Positions 32,863-41,913 of a DNA stretch of 64,000 bases are shown here, piece by piece. The first letter of the stretch is position 1. Every line of letters begins with the position of its first letter. This stretch comes from Streptomyces sp. RB17 (GTDB lineage Bacteria; Actinomycetota; Actinomycetes; Streptomycetales; Streptomycetaceae): positions 434,001 to 498,000 of the forward strand of contig NZ_WEGL01000002.1 of the NCBI RefSeq assembly GCF_009604455.1, written 5' to 3'. Under the pieces are notes generated by a model, which did no database searches, was not told where the DNA came from, and saw only the letters and a program-made list of their open reading frames with translations. Position numbers and translations under genes: made by a program.

Positions 32863-34236
32863 TCAGGCGCCGACCCGGATGAGCTTGCGGTTGACGAACT
32901 CCTCGGCGCCGAACCGACCGAGCTCGCGACCGAACCCGGACAGCTTGACGCCACCGAACGGGAGGCCGGGCTCCTCGGCGCCGACGACGTTGACGTACAC
33001 CATGCCGGCCTCGATCCGGTCGGCGACGCGCTGCGCCTGCTCGGGGTCGGTGGTGAACACGTACGAGCCGAGACCGAACGGCGTGTCGTTCGCGACCGCG
33101 ATCGCCTCCTCCTCCGAACCCACGCGGTACACGTGTGCGAACGGCCCGAAGAACTCCTCCTTGGCTGCCTGGTTGCCGGGGTCGATGTCGACCAGCACGG
33201 TGGGATCGAAGAAGCTCCCGTCGCGCGTGCCGCCCAGCGCGACCCTGGCTCCGCCCTCGACCGCACGGTTCAGCAGCTTCTCGAGCCCCTCGGCGGCGCC
33301 GACCGAGGAGACCGGTCCGAGGACGGTGTCCTCGGACGCCGGAGGGCCCGGCTTGAGCTCGGCCAGCGTCGAGACCACCTTCTCCACGAAGGCGTCGTAG
33401 AGCTCGTCGATGACGATGTACCGCTTCGCGCCGTTGCACGCCTGACCGGCATTGTCGTAGAAGCGGGCACCCAGCGCGGCCTCCACGGCCGCGTCGAGGT
33501 CATCGGTGCTCAGCAGGATGAACGGGTCCGAGCCGCCGAGTTCGAGGACCGCCTTCTTGAGGTGACGTCCGGCAGTCGCCGCGACCATCGCACCGGCCTT
33601 CTCCGAACCCGTGACCGATACACCGGCGACCCGAGGGTCGGCGATGACGGCGTCGATCTGGGCATAGGTGGCGTAGACGTTCTCGTAGGCGCCGGCGGGG
33701 AAGCCGGCGTCCAGCAGCAGCTGCTCGATGGCCGCCGCGGACTCCGGGCACTGGGAGGCGTGCTTGAGCAGGATGGTGTTCCCGGCCATCAGGTTGGGCG
33801 CGGCGAAGCGCGCGACCTGGTAGTAGGGGTAGTTCCACGGCATGACGCCCAGCAGGATCCCGACGGGCTGGCGCCGGACCACCGCGGTGCCCTCGCCCCA
33901 CTGCAGCGGGACCGGCTCGTCGGCCAGGAACTCCCCGGCGTTGTCCGCGTAGTACTCGAAAATGGCTGCTGCGAAGTCGACCTCGAGAACACCCTGGTTG
34001 GTCGGCTTGCCCATCTCGCGGCTGATGATGGTCGCCAGCGCCTCCCGGCGCTCGACGAACAGCGCCGCGGCGTTGCGCAGCAGCGTCGCGCGATCCGCGA
34101 TCGACGAGGTACGACCCCACGTGCGGTACGCCGCGTCGGCACGGTCGAGCTTCGCTGCCAGCTCGTCGTCCGACAATGCGGCGTACTTCTTGACGGTCTC
34201 CCCGGTGGTGGGGTCGACAACCGCGTAAGTACTCAC
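32863..34236 (-). CDS. Aldehyde dehydrogenase, succinate-semialdehyde dehydrogenase-like
   Basis: 457 residues. Catalytic Cys267 in NAGQACNGAKR, Glu232 in LELGGSDPF, oxyanion Asn135 in MPWNYP, and VSVTGSEKAG for NAD(P) binding. The sequence resembles GabD-type semialdehyde dehydrogenases. In an amine catabolic pathway it would oxidise the aldehyde released after imine hydrolysis to the acid that the CoA synthetases activate. GTG start at 34236 with AAGAAGGA upstream; the upstream reading frame extension is not coding. Box at 34324-34335. Confidence 0.9.
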   Translation of the reverse strand: MSTYAVVDPTTGETVKKYAALSDDELAAKLDRADAAYRTWGRTSSIADRATLLRNAAALFVERREALATIISREMGKPTNQGVLEVDFAAAIFEYYADNAGEFLADEPVPLQWGEGTAVVRRQPVGILLGVMPWNYPYYQVARFAAPNLMAGNTILLKHASQCPESAAAIEQLLLDAGFPAGAYENVYATYAQIDAVIADPRVAGVSVTGSEKAGAMVAATAGRHLKKAVLELGGSDPFILLSTDDLDAAVEAALGARFYDNAGQACNGAKRYIVIDELYDAFVEKVVSTLAELKPGPPASEDTVLGPVSSVGAAEGLEKLLNRAVEGGARVALGGTRDGSFFDPTVLVDIDPGNQAAKEEFFGPFAHVYRVGSEEEAIAVANDTPFGLGSYVFTTDPEQAQRVADRIEAGMVYVNVVGAEEPGLPFGGVKLSGFGRELGRFGAEEFVNRKLIRVGA

Positions 34237-34323
34237 GACATCCTTCTTTCTCGATCGCCGGGCGCTTGACGTCCACCTTGGGCGACCCGGCGTGACATGG
34301 GCCGCCGGTGCTCGCAAGGACCC

Positions 34324-34335
34324 CCTAGTCGGGGG
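34324..34335 (-). promoter_or_regulatory. Regulon box upstream of aldehyde dehydrogenase gene
   Basis: Minus-strand CCCCCGACTAGG preceded by T, with one base off the GGG end, centred 52 bp upstream of CAAGGT (34275-34280). A CCCCCTAGTCGGGGG near-palindrome covers 34321-34335. Confidence 0.65.
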
Positions 34336-34453
34336 AGGTCCGCGGGCGGGGCTCCGTCGGCACGGGACGCCTGCGATCCGACCGCGCTCGCACCGGCAGC
34401 GGCGTTGCGTGCTCGTGGCCTGGTCGACGGAGACCGCGTCGCGCGGACGGGCG

Positions 34454-36760
34454 TCAGTCCTGCCCGGCCTGCCGCGTGACCCAGATCGCGATCTGGGCGC
34501 GCGACGTGAAACCCTGCTTCGCCAAGATCCGCTCGACGTGCCCCTCCGCGGTCCGGAGCGATACCACCAGCTTCGCTGCGATCTCCTTGTTCGACATCCC
34601 CTCCGCGACCAGCTGCGCCACCTGTCGCTCACGCGGGGTGAGCCGGATCGTCGGTGAGGACGGCGGCGGCGGTTCGTCGGCGGCGGGCTCGCGCAACGCC
34701 ACCGCGAGCACCTCGTCGACGTTGAGCCGGCTGCCACGGTCGAAGGCGACCTCGAACCTGGCGTCCCCCACACGGTCGCGCGCCATCGCCTCGTAGCGCC
34801 GGCGGAACCCGTGCATCTGGCGCGCACCGAGCGTGCGCCAGATCTGATCCGTAGCCCCGAAGAGCAGCGCCGCCTGCTCTGCCTCCCCCTGGACCGCGGC
34901 CGTCCACGCGACGCTCTCGAGGGTCAGCCCGAGCCCCAGCGTGTCGCGGAAGACCTGCTTGATCCGCAGTGCCTCGAAGAGCTCGTGCTCGGCCCGCTCG
35001 GGGTCTCCGTGGATCAGTTCCAGGATCCCGCGCAGCCAGTGTGCGTAGGACAGGTTCCACCGCTCTCCGATCGCGGCGCAGCGTGCCCGCAGCTCGTCCG
35101 CGATCGCCCTGGCGCGGTCGTAGTCGCCCATCATGATGAGCGTGGCGGCGAGCTCGACCATCAGGCTGTCGGCGTACTGAGCCTCGATCCCGGTGGCGGT
35201 GTACTGGGCCAGCGCCTCGGTGAAGAGCGGGATCGCGCTCTCGAGGTCCGCCGGGCCGCCGAGCGAGCGACCGAAGCCGCGGACGTGATCGGCGAAAGCC
35301 CGGGCTCTGTCGTCGAGGTCGACCGCCAGCTCGTGAGCCTGGTCGGCGAGCGTCCTCACAGCGTCGTAGTCACCCTGGAACCCCGCGATGTAGGCGGTCG
35401 TCGCCAACGCCCAGGCGCGCTCGATGGTCGGCTCCTGGTGCAGCGACAGACCACGGTCCAACCACAGGCGGGCCTCGGTCAGGTGGTCCATCGCACCCCA
35501 GAACCACGGCACTGCCGCCATCTCGAGGCCGATCCTGGCCTCGCCGGGCAGCGACATGCAGTACTCGAGTGCCTGCCGGATGTTGGCGTGCTCCAGCTGC
35601 AGGCGGGTCGCCCACTCCTCCTGCCGTGGACCGGCCCACTCACGACCAGCCGTTCTGATCAGCTCGGCGTACCAGTCGCGATGGCGTCGTGCGGTGGTGG
35701 TGTCCTGCGACGACTCCGCCAGCCGGGCACGGCCGTACTCGCGAAGGGTCTCCAGCATCCGGAAGCGCGTGTGCCCCGCGTGCTCACCGCGGATGAGGAT
35801 GGACTTGTCGACCAGGCGCGCGACGGTGTCCAGCAGAGCGGAGGCCGGCAGGCGCTCGTCGGTGCACACCGCCTCGAGCGTTTCCGTGGTGAATCCACCC
35901 GCGAAGACCGAGGCCCGTGCCCAGAGCAGCTGCTCGATCGGGGTGCAGAGGCCGTAGCTCCAGTCGATGAGGGCCTGCAGCGTCTGGTGCCGCTCCGGGA
36001 GGTTCCGGCTGCCCTCACGCAGCAGCTCGAACCGGTCGTCGAGCCGGCTCGCGAGCTCGTCGACGGTGAGGGCGCGTAGGCGCACGCACGCCAGCTCGAT
36101 GGCCAGCGGGATCCCCTCGAGCCGGCGGCAGAGCCGGACGACCGCCACTTCGTTCTGCGGAGTGATCGCGAAGCCGGGGAGCACCGCGGCCGCTCGGTCG
36201 GCGAACAGCGCCACCGCCGGGTACCGCGTCGCCTTTCCGGACTCCAGTGCGTCGGGGTCCGGCGTCTGCAGGGGCGCCACCGGATAGATGTGCTCGCCCA
36301 CTGTCCGCAGCGCCTGGCGGCTCGTGACCAGGACCTTCACACCAGGTGCGGCACGCAGCAGCCGGTCCACCAGGTCCGCGGTCGCGTCGACGAGGTGTTC
36401 GCAGTTGTCCAGGACGAGCATCAGGCGTCGCTCGCCCAGAAAGTCCTCGAGCACGGCGAGCGGGTCCACGGCGGGTTGCTCACGAAGGCCGATCGCGTCC
36501 CTGACCGCCTGCGGCAGCAGGTCCGGATCCGTCAGCGAGGCGAGCTCCACCAAGTAGACCCCGTCGGGGAAGGCGCGTCGCATCTCGTTGCCCGCCTGCA
36601 GCGCCAGCCGGGTCTTGCCGACCCCGCCCATCCCGGTCAGTGTCACGAGCCGGGTTGCTGAGAACAGCTGCCGGACTGCGGCCAGATCGTGCCGCCGGCC
36701 CACGAAGCTCGTGAGGTCGGCCGGCACGGCCCGCGCGGATCTCGCCGACGGTGATGCCAA
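34454..36760 (-). CDS. ATPase-LuxR transcriptional regulator (LAL/AfsR-like), copy 1
   Basis: 768 residues. N-terminal NB-ARC-type ATPase: Walker A GMGGVGKTR (43-51), Walker B region LMLVLDNCEHLV, then a winged-helix/ARC segment with LDDRFELLREGSRNLPERHQTLQALIDWSY. A long helical, TPR-like middle follows, and a LuxR HTH closes the protein (about 698-760: LTPRERQVAQLVAEGMSNKEIAAKLVVSLRTAEGHVERIL). It starts at TTG 36760 with GAAGGATC upstream. Paralogous to the gene at 61791-64000 and to the remnant at 17994. Such regulators activate pathways when a ligand binds; it is a prime candidate for binding the regulon box. Confidence 0.9.
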   Translation of the reverse strand: MASPSARSARAVPADLTSFVGRRHDLAAVRQLFSATRLVTLTGMGGVGKTRLALQAGNEMRRAFPDGVYLVELASLTDPDLLPQAVRDAIGLREQPAVDPLAVLEDFLGERRLMLVLDNCEHLVDATADLVDRLLRAAPGVKVLVTSRQALRTVGEHIYPVAPLQTPDPDALESGKATRYPAVALFADRAAAVLPGFAITPQNEVAVVRLCRRLEGIPLAIELACVRLRALTVDELASRLDDRFELLREGSRNLPERHQTLQALIDWSYGLCTPIEQLLWARASVFAGGFTTETLEAVCTDERLPASALLDTVARLVDKSILIRGEHAGHTRFRMLETLREYGRARLAESSQDTTTARRHRDWYAELIRTAGREWAGPRQEEWATRLQLEHANIRQALEYCMSLPGEARIGLEMAAVPWFWGAMDHLTEARLWLDRGLSLHQEPTIERAWALATTAYIAGFQGDYDAVRTLADQAHELAVDLDDRARAFADHVRGFGRSLGGPADLESAIPLFTEALAQYTATGIEAQYADSLMVELAATLIMMGDYDRARAIADELRARCAAIGERWNLSYAHWLRGILELIHGDPERAEHELFEALRIKQVFRDTLGLGLTLESVAWTAAVQGEAEQAALLFGATDQIWRTLGARQMHGFRRRYEAMARDRVGDARFEVAFDRGSRLNVDEVLAVALREPAADEPPPPSSPTIRLTPRERQVAQLVAEGMSNKEIAAKLVVSLRTAEGHVERILAKQGFTSRAQIAIWVTRQAGQD

Positions 36761-36771
36761 GGGGATCCTTC

Positions 36772-36821
36772 GTGGTGCGGCTGCGGTACGGCTCGCGAAC
36801 GTATCAGCGCAGCCGCACCAC
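36772..36821 (-). terminator. 14-bp inverted repeat after the tandem amine oxidase genes
   Basis: GTGGTGCGGCTGCG (36772-36785) and its exact complement (36808-36821), with a 22-base loop, 30 bp past the stop at 36851 and 11 bp before the LAL start. It could equally be an operator for the regulator gene. Confidence 0.5.
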
Positions 36822-36850
36822 CGGAAGGGATGTCGCGCGCAGAGACGGCA

Positions 36851-38137
36851 CTAGCTCGTCGCTGCGACCAACGGCTGCCGAACCCGTCGCCGTTGCAGGA
36901 CCTCGTCCGCCGCGCGCTCGCCGGAGCGGAGGGCACCGTCCATGCCGGTGGCCCACATCTCGGCAGTGTGCTCACCCGCGAAGTGGACCGGGCCGACACT
37001 CTGGGCCAGCAGGCTGGGGAGCCTCGGGAAGTCACCCATCAGCGTCGACACGACGCCGCCGGCGTACTGCTCCTGTGTCCAGTCCTGCACGAGTCCCGCG
37101 AGGCGTTCGGGCCGCCGCCCGGTGGCGCTCGCGACCAGCCGGTCGAGGGCGTCCAGCGCTCGCGCCTCGTCGCGCAGCACGCCGTCACCGCGATCGGCGA
37201 GCAGGCCGAGGACGACCACCGTGTCCTGCGGTCCGAGCGGCCGTGCCCAGATCAGCGAGATCGGGCCGTCGCTCATCGCCGACCGGCCGAGGCGGCGGGT
37301 GAGCTCCGCGCCGGCGGCGTACTGGCCGATCACCTTGCCGCCCTGGGCCATCGGGGTGCTGAGCAGAGCGTTGACCTTCCACTCGGGCAGCACGGGGGCG
37401 AAACCGATCCGCAGCGTCGGGGTGACAGGTGTCGCGACGACGACGTCCCGTGCGGTGAAGCGGTCCGTGTCCGTCTCGACGACCAGGCCGCCGCGGCCCC
37501 GGCGCACCAGGCGCACGGGCTGCTCCAGCCTGATGTCGAGGCCCGCGGTCATCTCCTGCGCGAGCGAGTCGGTGCCGTCGGCCATCATCCAGCAGACCCG
37601 GCCGACATGAGGTGGCTCGAACGTCGACATCGGGATCTGGGACGCCTCGTGCACCGGGTTGTACCCGGTCTGCCGGCAGAACATCCGCCGGGCGGTGGGG
37701 GAGAGGCCGACGCGCGCTGCCCAGGCCTGGACCGTCTCGGTCGGCGACGGTGGTACGGCGTCGAGCGCCGCGCGGACCTCGTCCGCGATCTGGTCGCGCT
37801 CGTCGTCATCGAGCCGTCGGCCGTCGACGACCAAGGTCTCGCGGAGCGGCGAGGCCGCGGTCAGCCGGCCGTCCGGGTCGGTGGGGAAGAGCGCGAACTG
37901 GGGGGTGATGGCCACCCCGAGGTCGGCACAGTACTGGAGGAGCTTGTCCTGGCCGATGTCGATGAACGAGGCGCCCAGGTCGGCGGGCTGGCCGTGACAC
38001 AACCGGTCGCGCATTGTCCGGGTGCGGCCGCCGACGTACGGCTGCGCCTCGAGCACGACGACCTCCTCCCCGTGGCGGGCCAGCCGCCGCGCGGCCGCAA
38101 GTCCGGCCAGCCCGGCGCCGATGACGAGCGTGCTCAT
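36851..38137 (-). CDS. Flavin monoamine oxidase-like amine oxidoreductase (copy 2)
   Basis: 428 residues. TLVIGAGLAGLAAARRLARHG and VVLEAQPYVGGRTRT form the FAD-binding start; VHFAGEHTAEMWATGMDGALRSGERAA is the C-terminal FAD contact typical of monoamine oxidases. It probably oxidises an amine to an imine with O2. Translated with copy 3 upstream through an ATGA overlap, so the two may act on related substrates, or form a heteromer. Their sequences have diverged widely apart from the FAD motifs. Confidence 0.85.
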   Translation of the reverse strand: MSTLVIGAGLAGLAAARRLARHGEEVVVLEAQPYVGGRTRTMRDRLCHGQPADLGASFIDIGQDKLLQYCADLGVAITPQFALFPTDPDGRLTAASPLRETLVVDGRRLDDDERDQIADEVRAALDAVPPSPTETVQAWAARVGLSPTARRMFCRQTGYNPVHEASQIPMSTFEPPHVGRVCWMMADGTDSLAQEMTAGLDIRLEQPVRLVRRGRGGLVVETDTDRFTARDVVVATPVTPTLRIGFAPVLPEWKVNALLSTPMAQGGKVIGQYAAGAELTRRLGRSAMSDGPISLIWARPLGPQDTVVVLGLLADRGDGVLRDEARALDALDRLVASATGRRPERLAGLVQDWTQEQYAGGVVSTLMGDFPRLPSLLAQSVGPVHFAGEHTAEMWATGMDGALRSGERAADEVLQRRRVRQPLVAATS

Positions 38138-39468
38138 GCGCGCACCAACCTCTCGTGGATCTCGTCCGGTGACATGCGTGGCGGCAGCCGGAGCACCTCG
38201 TCGGCCGCGCGCAACCCGGACCGCACGGCACCCTCCAGGGTGCCGCCCATGTCGACGTCGGTGTGGTCGCCGGCGAAGTGGACGCGCCGATCCGGTGTCG
38301 CGAACTGCGCGACGAGGGCACGCCGTGACGTGCAGCCCGTCGTCGCCCCCATGCCGAGCGCGAACGGGTCCGCCGTCCAGTTCTTGCGGCCGCTCGCGAT
38401 CCGGGTGACCGGTGCGCCGACGGCGATGCGCACCACCTCGTCGAGAACGCCGAGCGCCGTGTGATCGCACTCGAGAACGTGCCGTCGGGTGCCGGAGACG
38501 AACCCGCTCACCACGGCCGGCCCGTCCGTGACGTGGTGGTTGCTGACCCACGCCGTGTTCACCGGTCCGTCGGTGAACACGCCGTGCGTGAGCGCGGCAC
38601 GTACGGCGTCGCCCTCGGCGTACTGCGCGATCACCTTGCCGCCGGACGCGCGCTGCAACGAGGTGAGTGCGCCGGTGAGCGTCGCCGGCAGCGGCGGGTC
38701 GAAGCCGATCGTCGGCAGCACGAACGCCGGCACGGCCATCACGACCTGATGCGCGAGCAGCCGCTCGCCGCTCTCCAGCTCGACCTGGACGCGACCGCCG
38801 GCCTGGCGGACGGTGCGTACCGGAGTCCCCAGGCGTACGTCGAGATCGCGTGCGAGCGCGTCGGCCAGCTGCTGTGCGCCGCCCAGGACGCGTCGGATCG
38901 AGCCGACGTGGGCGCCGACCAGGTAGTGCGTGTCGACCTGGAACAGGTCGTACTGCACCGGCATCCGGGCGATCCCGGCCATCGCACCCCGGGCGAAAGT
39001 GGACAGCCCCGCGCGCCGGATCCACTGCTCGGCCACTTCGTGCGGCGCCGGCGGTGTGTCGCGCAGCGCGACCCGGATCTCGTCGTCGACCGCCGCGAAC
39101 CGTGGCCCGGTCAGCAACTCGGTGCCCACGATGATGCGTCCGTCGGCGAGGTAGCCCTCCAACGGCGTCTCGTCGGGCCGGGTGTCCGCTCGCTCGATCC
39201 ACACCTCGTCGGAGAGGCCGACGCCGACCTCGGCGCACAAACGGGTCAGTGCGTGGTGGTCGGCGGTCACCAGCTCGGCCCCCAGATCGCCGTACTGGCC
39301 TTCGGTGAAGCCCTTCCGCACGGTGCGGGTGCGCCCGCCGACCCGCTTGCGGGCCTCGAGCACCGTCACGTCTGCACCGGCCGCGGTGAGGGCACGAGCG
39401 GCGGTGAGGCCGGCCGGCCCGGCACCCACCACGAGGACCCGGGCCGGGTTGTGGTTGCTCAACGTCAT
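38134..39468 (-). CDS. Flavin monoamine oxidase-like amine oxidoreductase (copy 3)
   Basis: 444 residues. RVLVVGAGPAGLTAARALTAAG, VTVLEARKRVGGRTRT and GAELV at the N-terminus; RVHFAGDHTDVDMGGTLEGAVRSGLRAADE at the C-terminus. First gene of a two-gene operon with copy 2. The ATG at 39468 has no Shine-Dalgarno and lies six bases after GATCCT, with the box at 39525-39536, so leaderless initiation is predicted here too. As with the other copies, amine oxidation is the family expectation but specificity cannot be read. Confidence 0.85.
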   Translation of the reverse strand: MTLSNHNPARVLVVGAGPAGLTAARALTAAGADVTVLEARKRVGGRTRTVRKGFTEGQYGDLGAELVTADHHALTRLCAEVGVGLSDEVWIERADTRPDETPLEGYLADGRIIVGTELLTGPRFAAVDDEIRVALRDTPPAPHEVAEQWIRRAGLSTFARGAMAGIARMPVQYDLFQVDTHYLVGAHVGSIRRVLGGAQQLADALARDLDVRLGTPVRTVRQAGGRVQVELESGERLLAHQVVMAVPAFVLPTIGFDPPLPATLTGALTSLQRASGGKVIAQYAEGDAVRAALTHGVFTDGPVNTAWVSNHHVTDGPAVVSGFVSGTRRHVLECDHTALGVLDEVVRIAVGAPVTRIASGRKNWTADPFALGMGATTGCTSRRALVAQFATPDRRVHFAGDHTDVDMGGTLEGAVRSGLRAADEVLRLPPRMSPDEIHERLVRA

Positions 39469-39839
39469 GGTCCCAGGATCGGCGCTGCCGAACGCCTCGG
39501 GATCGGCGAGGGATGCCGATACCGCCCGGCTGGGGGAGGGAAGGGCGGCGGCGCGGCACCAGTGGTCTGTGCCCCCTCCGGCAGACCGAACACGTGGTGA
39601 CGGCGTCGGTCGTCCACCCGGAGCGTCGCGCCGACACGGACGTGGGGCTGCTCACCAGGGGTGAGCCGCTCGGCCTGTCCGCGACCGTCGACCTCCGCGG
39701 CGCGTGGGCGAGTTCGCGATCCCGCGCGAGCGCTCGATCGGGACCGACTTGGGCCCCGGTACAGGTGCCGCGGAGTGGGGGGTGGCTGCCGAGCACCGGA
39801 CATGGGCGGTCGGGGGATGAAGCGGCATGGGTGCCGGGC
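39469..39839. other. Gap between amine oxidase promoter and NarL-like regulator 2
   Basis: 371 bp. Contains the regulon box at 39525-39536. The rest (39540-39839) has a plus frame around 39598 (VTASVVHPERRADTDVGLL) that might be a gene remnant, but it matches nothing I recognise. No hairpin found. Confidence 0.4.
39525..39536 (-). promoter_or_regulatory. Regulon box upstream of amine oxidase copies 3 and 2
   Basis: Minus-strand CCCCCAGCCGGG preceded by T, centred 53 bp upstream of GATCCT (39475-39480); ATG six bases later. Confidence 0.76.
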
Positions 39840-40514
39840 TCAGACGAGGAGGCCGAGTTCCTGGGCGCGGCTGGCCGCCTGGGCCCGGTTGCGCACTCCG
39901 AGCTTGCGGTAGACAGCGCTCGTGTGCTGCTTGACGGTGTGCCGGGAGAGGTTCAATGACGCCGCGACCTCGGGATTGCTGAGCCCTGCGGCCACGTGTC
40001 GCAGGATGTCACGCTCGCGCGGGGACAGCTGAAGAGCCGACGGCCTCGCGTCGACCGGGAAGACCCGGGCCCCCTCGGCAACGCGCCGCAGCGCGGCCGC
40101 GATGGTCGCTCGCGGCATGTGCTTCGAGAGGGAGGCAACCGCTCCGTGCTGAAGAGCCATGGATGCGGACATGCGCCCCTCGCTCGACATCAGCACCAAC
40201 CGGACGTGCGACATGTGCTCCTTGAACGTCCGGCACAGCTCCAGCCCGGACTTGCCACCGAGCGAGGCACTCACGAGAACCAGTTGCGGATGATGCCGCT
40301 GGGCCACATGCCACGCCATCTCGGCCGACGCCGCCACCAGGCACGACGCCACCCATGGCTCATCCGACAGAATGGAGCGCAGCCCGGCCTGCACCAGCTC
40401 GTTCTCGTCCACGCAGAGGACTCGCTGCAACCGACATCGGTCCTCGGGGGCGGGCCCGCGAAGCACAGTGCTGACGTCGCACTGTGAGCGGGTTTGCGGG
40501 AGAACTTCACCCAT
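39840..40514 (-). CDS. NarL/FixJ-type regulator with degenerate receiver domain (copy 2)
   Basis: 224 residues. The same layout as copy 1: receiver-like domain with VDENELV and LSKHM but Ser82 in place of the phospho-acceptor Asp (LVLVSASLGG), then a LuxR HTH (LSPRERDILRHVAAGLSNPEVAASLNLSRHTVKQHTSAVYRKLG). I take ATG 40514, preceded by GAGGAGGAACG, over an upstream in-frame start at 40544. Single-gene unit, with a CAGGTA/GTTCC element at 40595-40619. With copy 1 it could form heterodimers or bind the same operators. Confidence 0.85.
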   Translation of the reverse strand: MGEVLPQTRSQCDVSTVLRGPAPEDRCRLQRVLCVDENELVQAGLRSILSDEPWVASCLVAASAEMAWHVAQRHHPQLVLVSASLGGKSGLELCRTFKEHMSHVRLVLMSSEGRMSASMALQHGAVASLSKHMPRATIAAALRRVAEGARVFPVDARPSALQLSPRERDILRHVAAGLSNPEVAASLNLSRHTVKQHTSAVYRKLGVRNRAQAASRAQELGLLV

Positions 40515-40594
40515 CGTTCCTCCTCGAGGACGGCTCTGTTTCACAAGCGTTTGCGCCTCTGAGACTGCTGGCCGACCGCTGCCGGGGCACCCGG

Positions 40595-40619
40595 GGAACT
40601 ACCCGCACCGGTACCTGTT
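40595..40619 (-). promoter_or_regulatory. Element shared by three regulatory genes (copy 2)
   Basis: Minus strand reads AACAGGTA then, after eight bases, GGTAGTTCC, 81 bp upstream of the regulator ATG. The left palindrome arm is degenerate compared with the copies at 28856 and 61744. Confidence 0.45.
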
Positions 40620-40663
40620 TGTGTGAGCGGGGTCACCCCGGTCGCTGCGAGGTGGAAACGAAA

Positions 40664-40700
40664 CGGCGCGGTGCGACCGTGTTGTGGCCGCATCGCGCCG
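40664..40700 (-). terminator. Terminator after zinc alcohol dehydrogenase gene
   Basis: CGGCGCGGTGCG (40664-40675) pairs with CGCATCGCGCCG (40689-40700) with one G-T pair and a 13-base loop, 20 bp beyond the stop at 40720. Confidence 0.7.
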
Positions 40701-40719
40701 GGATGTGAGGGGAAGTGTC

Positions 40720-41832
40720 TCAGTGTTCGTGGATGAGTACGCCTCGGATGTTCTTGCCCTCGACCAGGTCCTCGTACCCCTGGTTGATCTCTTCGAGCCG
40801 GTACTGCCGGGTGATGAGCTCGTCGAGCTTGAGCTGGCCGGCCTGGTAGAGGCCGAGCAGCTTGACGATGTCGTACTGAGGGTTGGAGCTGCCGAAGAGC
40901 GACCCCTTGATCGTCTTCTCCCACAGCGTCAGTTCCGCGCCCGAGACATGCACCGTGAGGTGTTCCATGTTCCCCAGACCGGTCACGACGACGACGCCGC
41001 CCTTGCCGATGGCCGAGAAGGCGGACTGCACCACCGTCTCGTCGACCGTGCCGACGAGGACCAGGGCCTGGTCGGCCATCTGCCCCCGGGTCATCTCCGT
41101 GATCGCCTCGTGTGCCTGCGCGGCGTCGGCGAAGGCGTGCGTGGCGCCGAACTTCAGGGCGGTCTCTCGCTTGAACTCCTGCGGGTCGACCACCACCACG
41201 TTCTTCGCGCCGGCGTGAACGGCGGCCTGCACCGTGTTCATCCCGAGGCCACCGGCACCGAAGATGACCGTGGTGTCGCCGGCGCGCACGTTACCGGTGT
41301 TGACCGCGGTACCCCATCCGGACGGGACGCCGCAGCCGACGAGGACGGCCTTCTCCAGCGGGATCGACTCGTCGATCTTGACCACCGAGTACTGGGACAC
41401 CGTCGCGTACTGCGAGAACGTGCCGAGCGAGCACATGCCGCCGACGTCCGTGCCCTCGTGGTGGAAGCGGAAGGTGCCGTCGAGCATCTGGCCGTCCAGC
41501 AGGAACTCGCCGAGGTCGCACAGGTTCTGCCGGCCCGTGGAGCAGTAGCGGCAGACCCCGCAGCTGGGGATGAAGCTGCACACGACGTGGTCGCCGGGCT
41601 TGACCTTGGTGACGCCGGGGCCGACCTCCTCGATGACTCCGGCTCCCTCGTGACCGGCGACGATGGGGAGGCGGGACGGAAGGTCGCCGCTCGGCAGGTG
41701 GAGATCGGAGTGGCACAGGCCGGCCGCGACGAAGCGGATCAGGACCTCGCCCTCACGCGGCCCGTCCAGGTCGAGCTCGAGGATCTCGAACGGCTGGTTG
41801 AGGCCGGTGAGGACGGCGGCTTTGGTCTTCAT
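40720..41832 (-). CDS. Zinc-containing alcohol dehydrogenase, NDMA-dependent type
   Basis: 370 residues, medium-chain dehydrogenase. Catalytic zinc region GLCHSDLH and GHEGAGVIEEVG; structural zinc Cys set in SCGVCRYCSTGRQNLC; NAD fold at VIFGAGGLGMNTVQAAVHAGA. The length and the C-terminus (KLDELITRQYRLEEINQGYEDLVEG) fit the actinobacterial NDMA-dependent / class III-like alcohol dehydrogenases. It would oxidise an alcohol to the aldehyde used by the aldehyde dehydrogenase. ATG at 41832 with AAGGGAGACATCC upstream. It directly follows the imine-reductase remnant in the same direction, so it may be transcribed from the remnant operon's promoter. Confidence 0.9.
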   Translation of the reverse strand: MKTKAAVLTGLNQPFEILELDLDGPREGEVLIRFVAAGLCHSDLHLPSGDLPSRLPIVAGHEGAGVIEEVGPGVTKVKPGDHVVCSFIPSCGVCRYCSTGRQNLCDLGEFLLDGQMLDGTFRFHHEGTDVGGMCSLGTFSQYATVSQYSVVKIDESIPLEKAVLVGCGVPSGWGTAVNTGNVRAGDTTVIFGAGGLGMNTVQAAVHAGAKNVVVVDPQEFKRETALKFGATHAFADAAQAHEAITEMTRGQMADQALVLVGTVDETVVQSAFSAIGKGGVVVVTGLGNMEHLTVHVSGAELTLWEKTIKGSLFGSSNPQYDIVKLLGLYQAGQLKLDELITRQYRLEEINQGYEDLVEGKNIRGVLIHEH

Positions 41833-41913
41833 GGATGTCTCCCTTGGTCTGGACGGTGATCGGATATCTGTGGGGCGGGGAGCAGCGGGGCCACCCGGCG
41901 CAGGAGTGTTCGC

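Noticed and set aside
36772..36821. 14-bp inverted repeat as an origin or attachment site
   Set aside because: Position between a stop and the next start fits a terminator or operator; no integrase, tRNA or replication gene is near.
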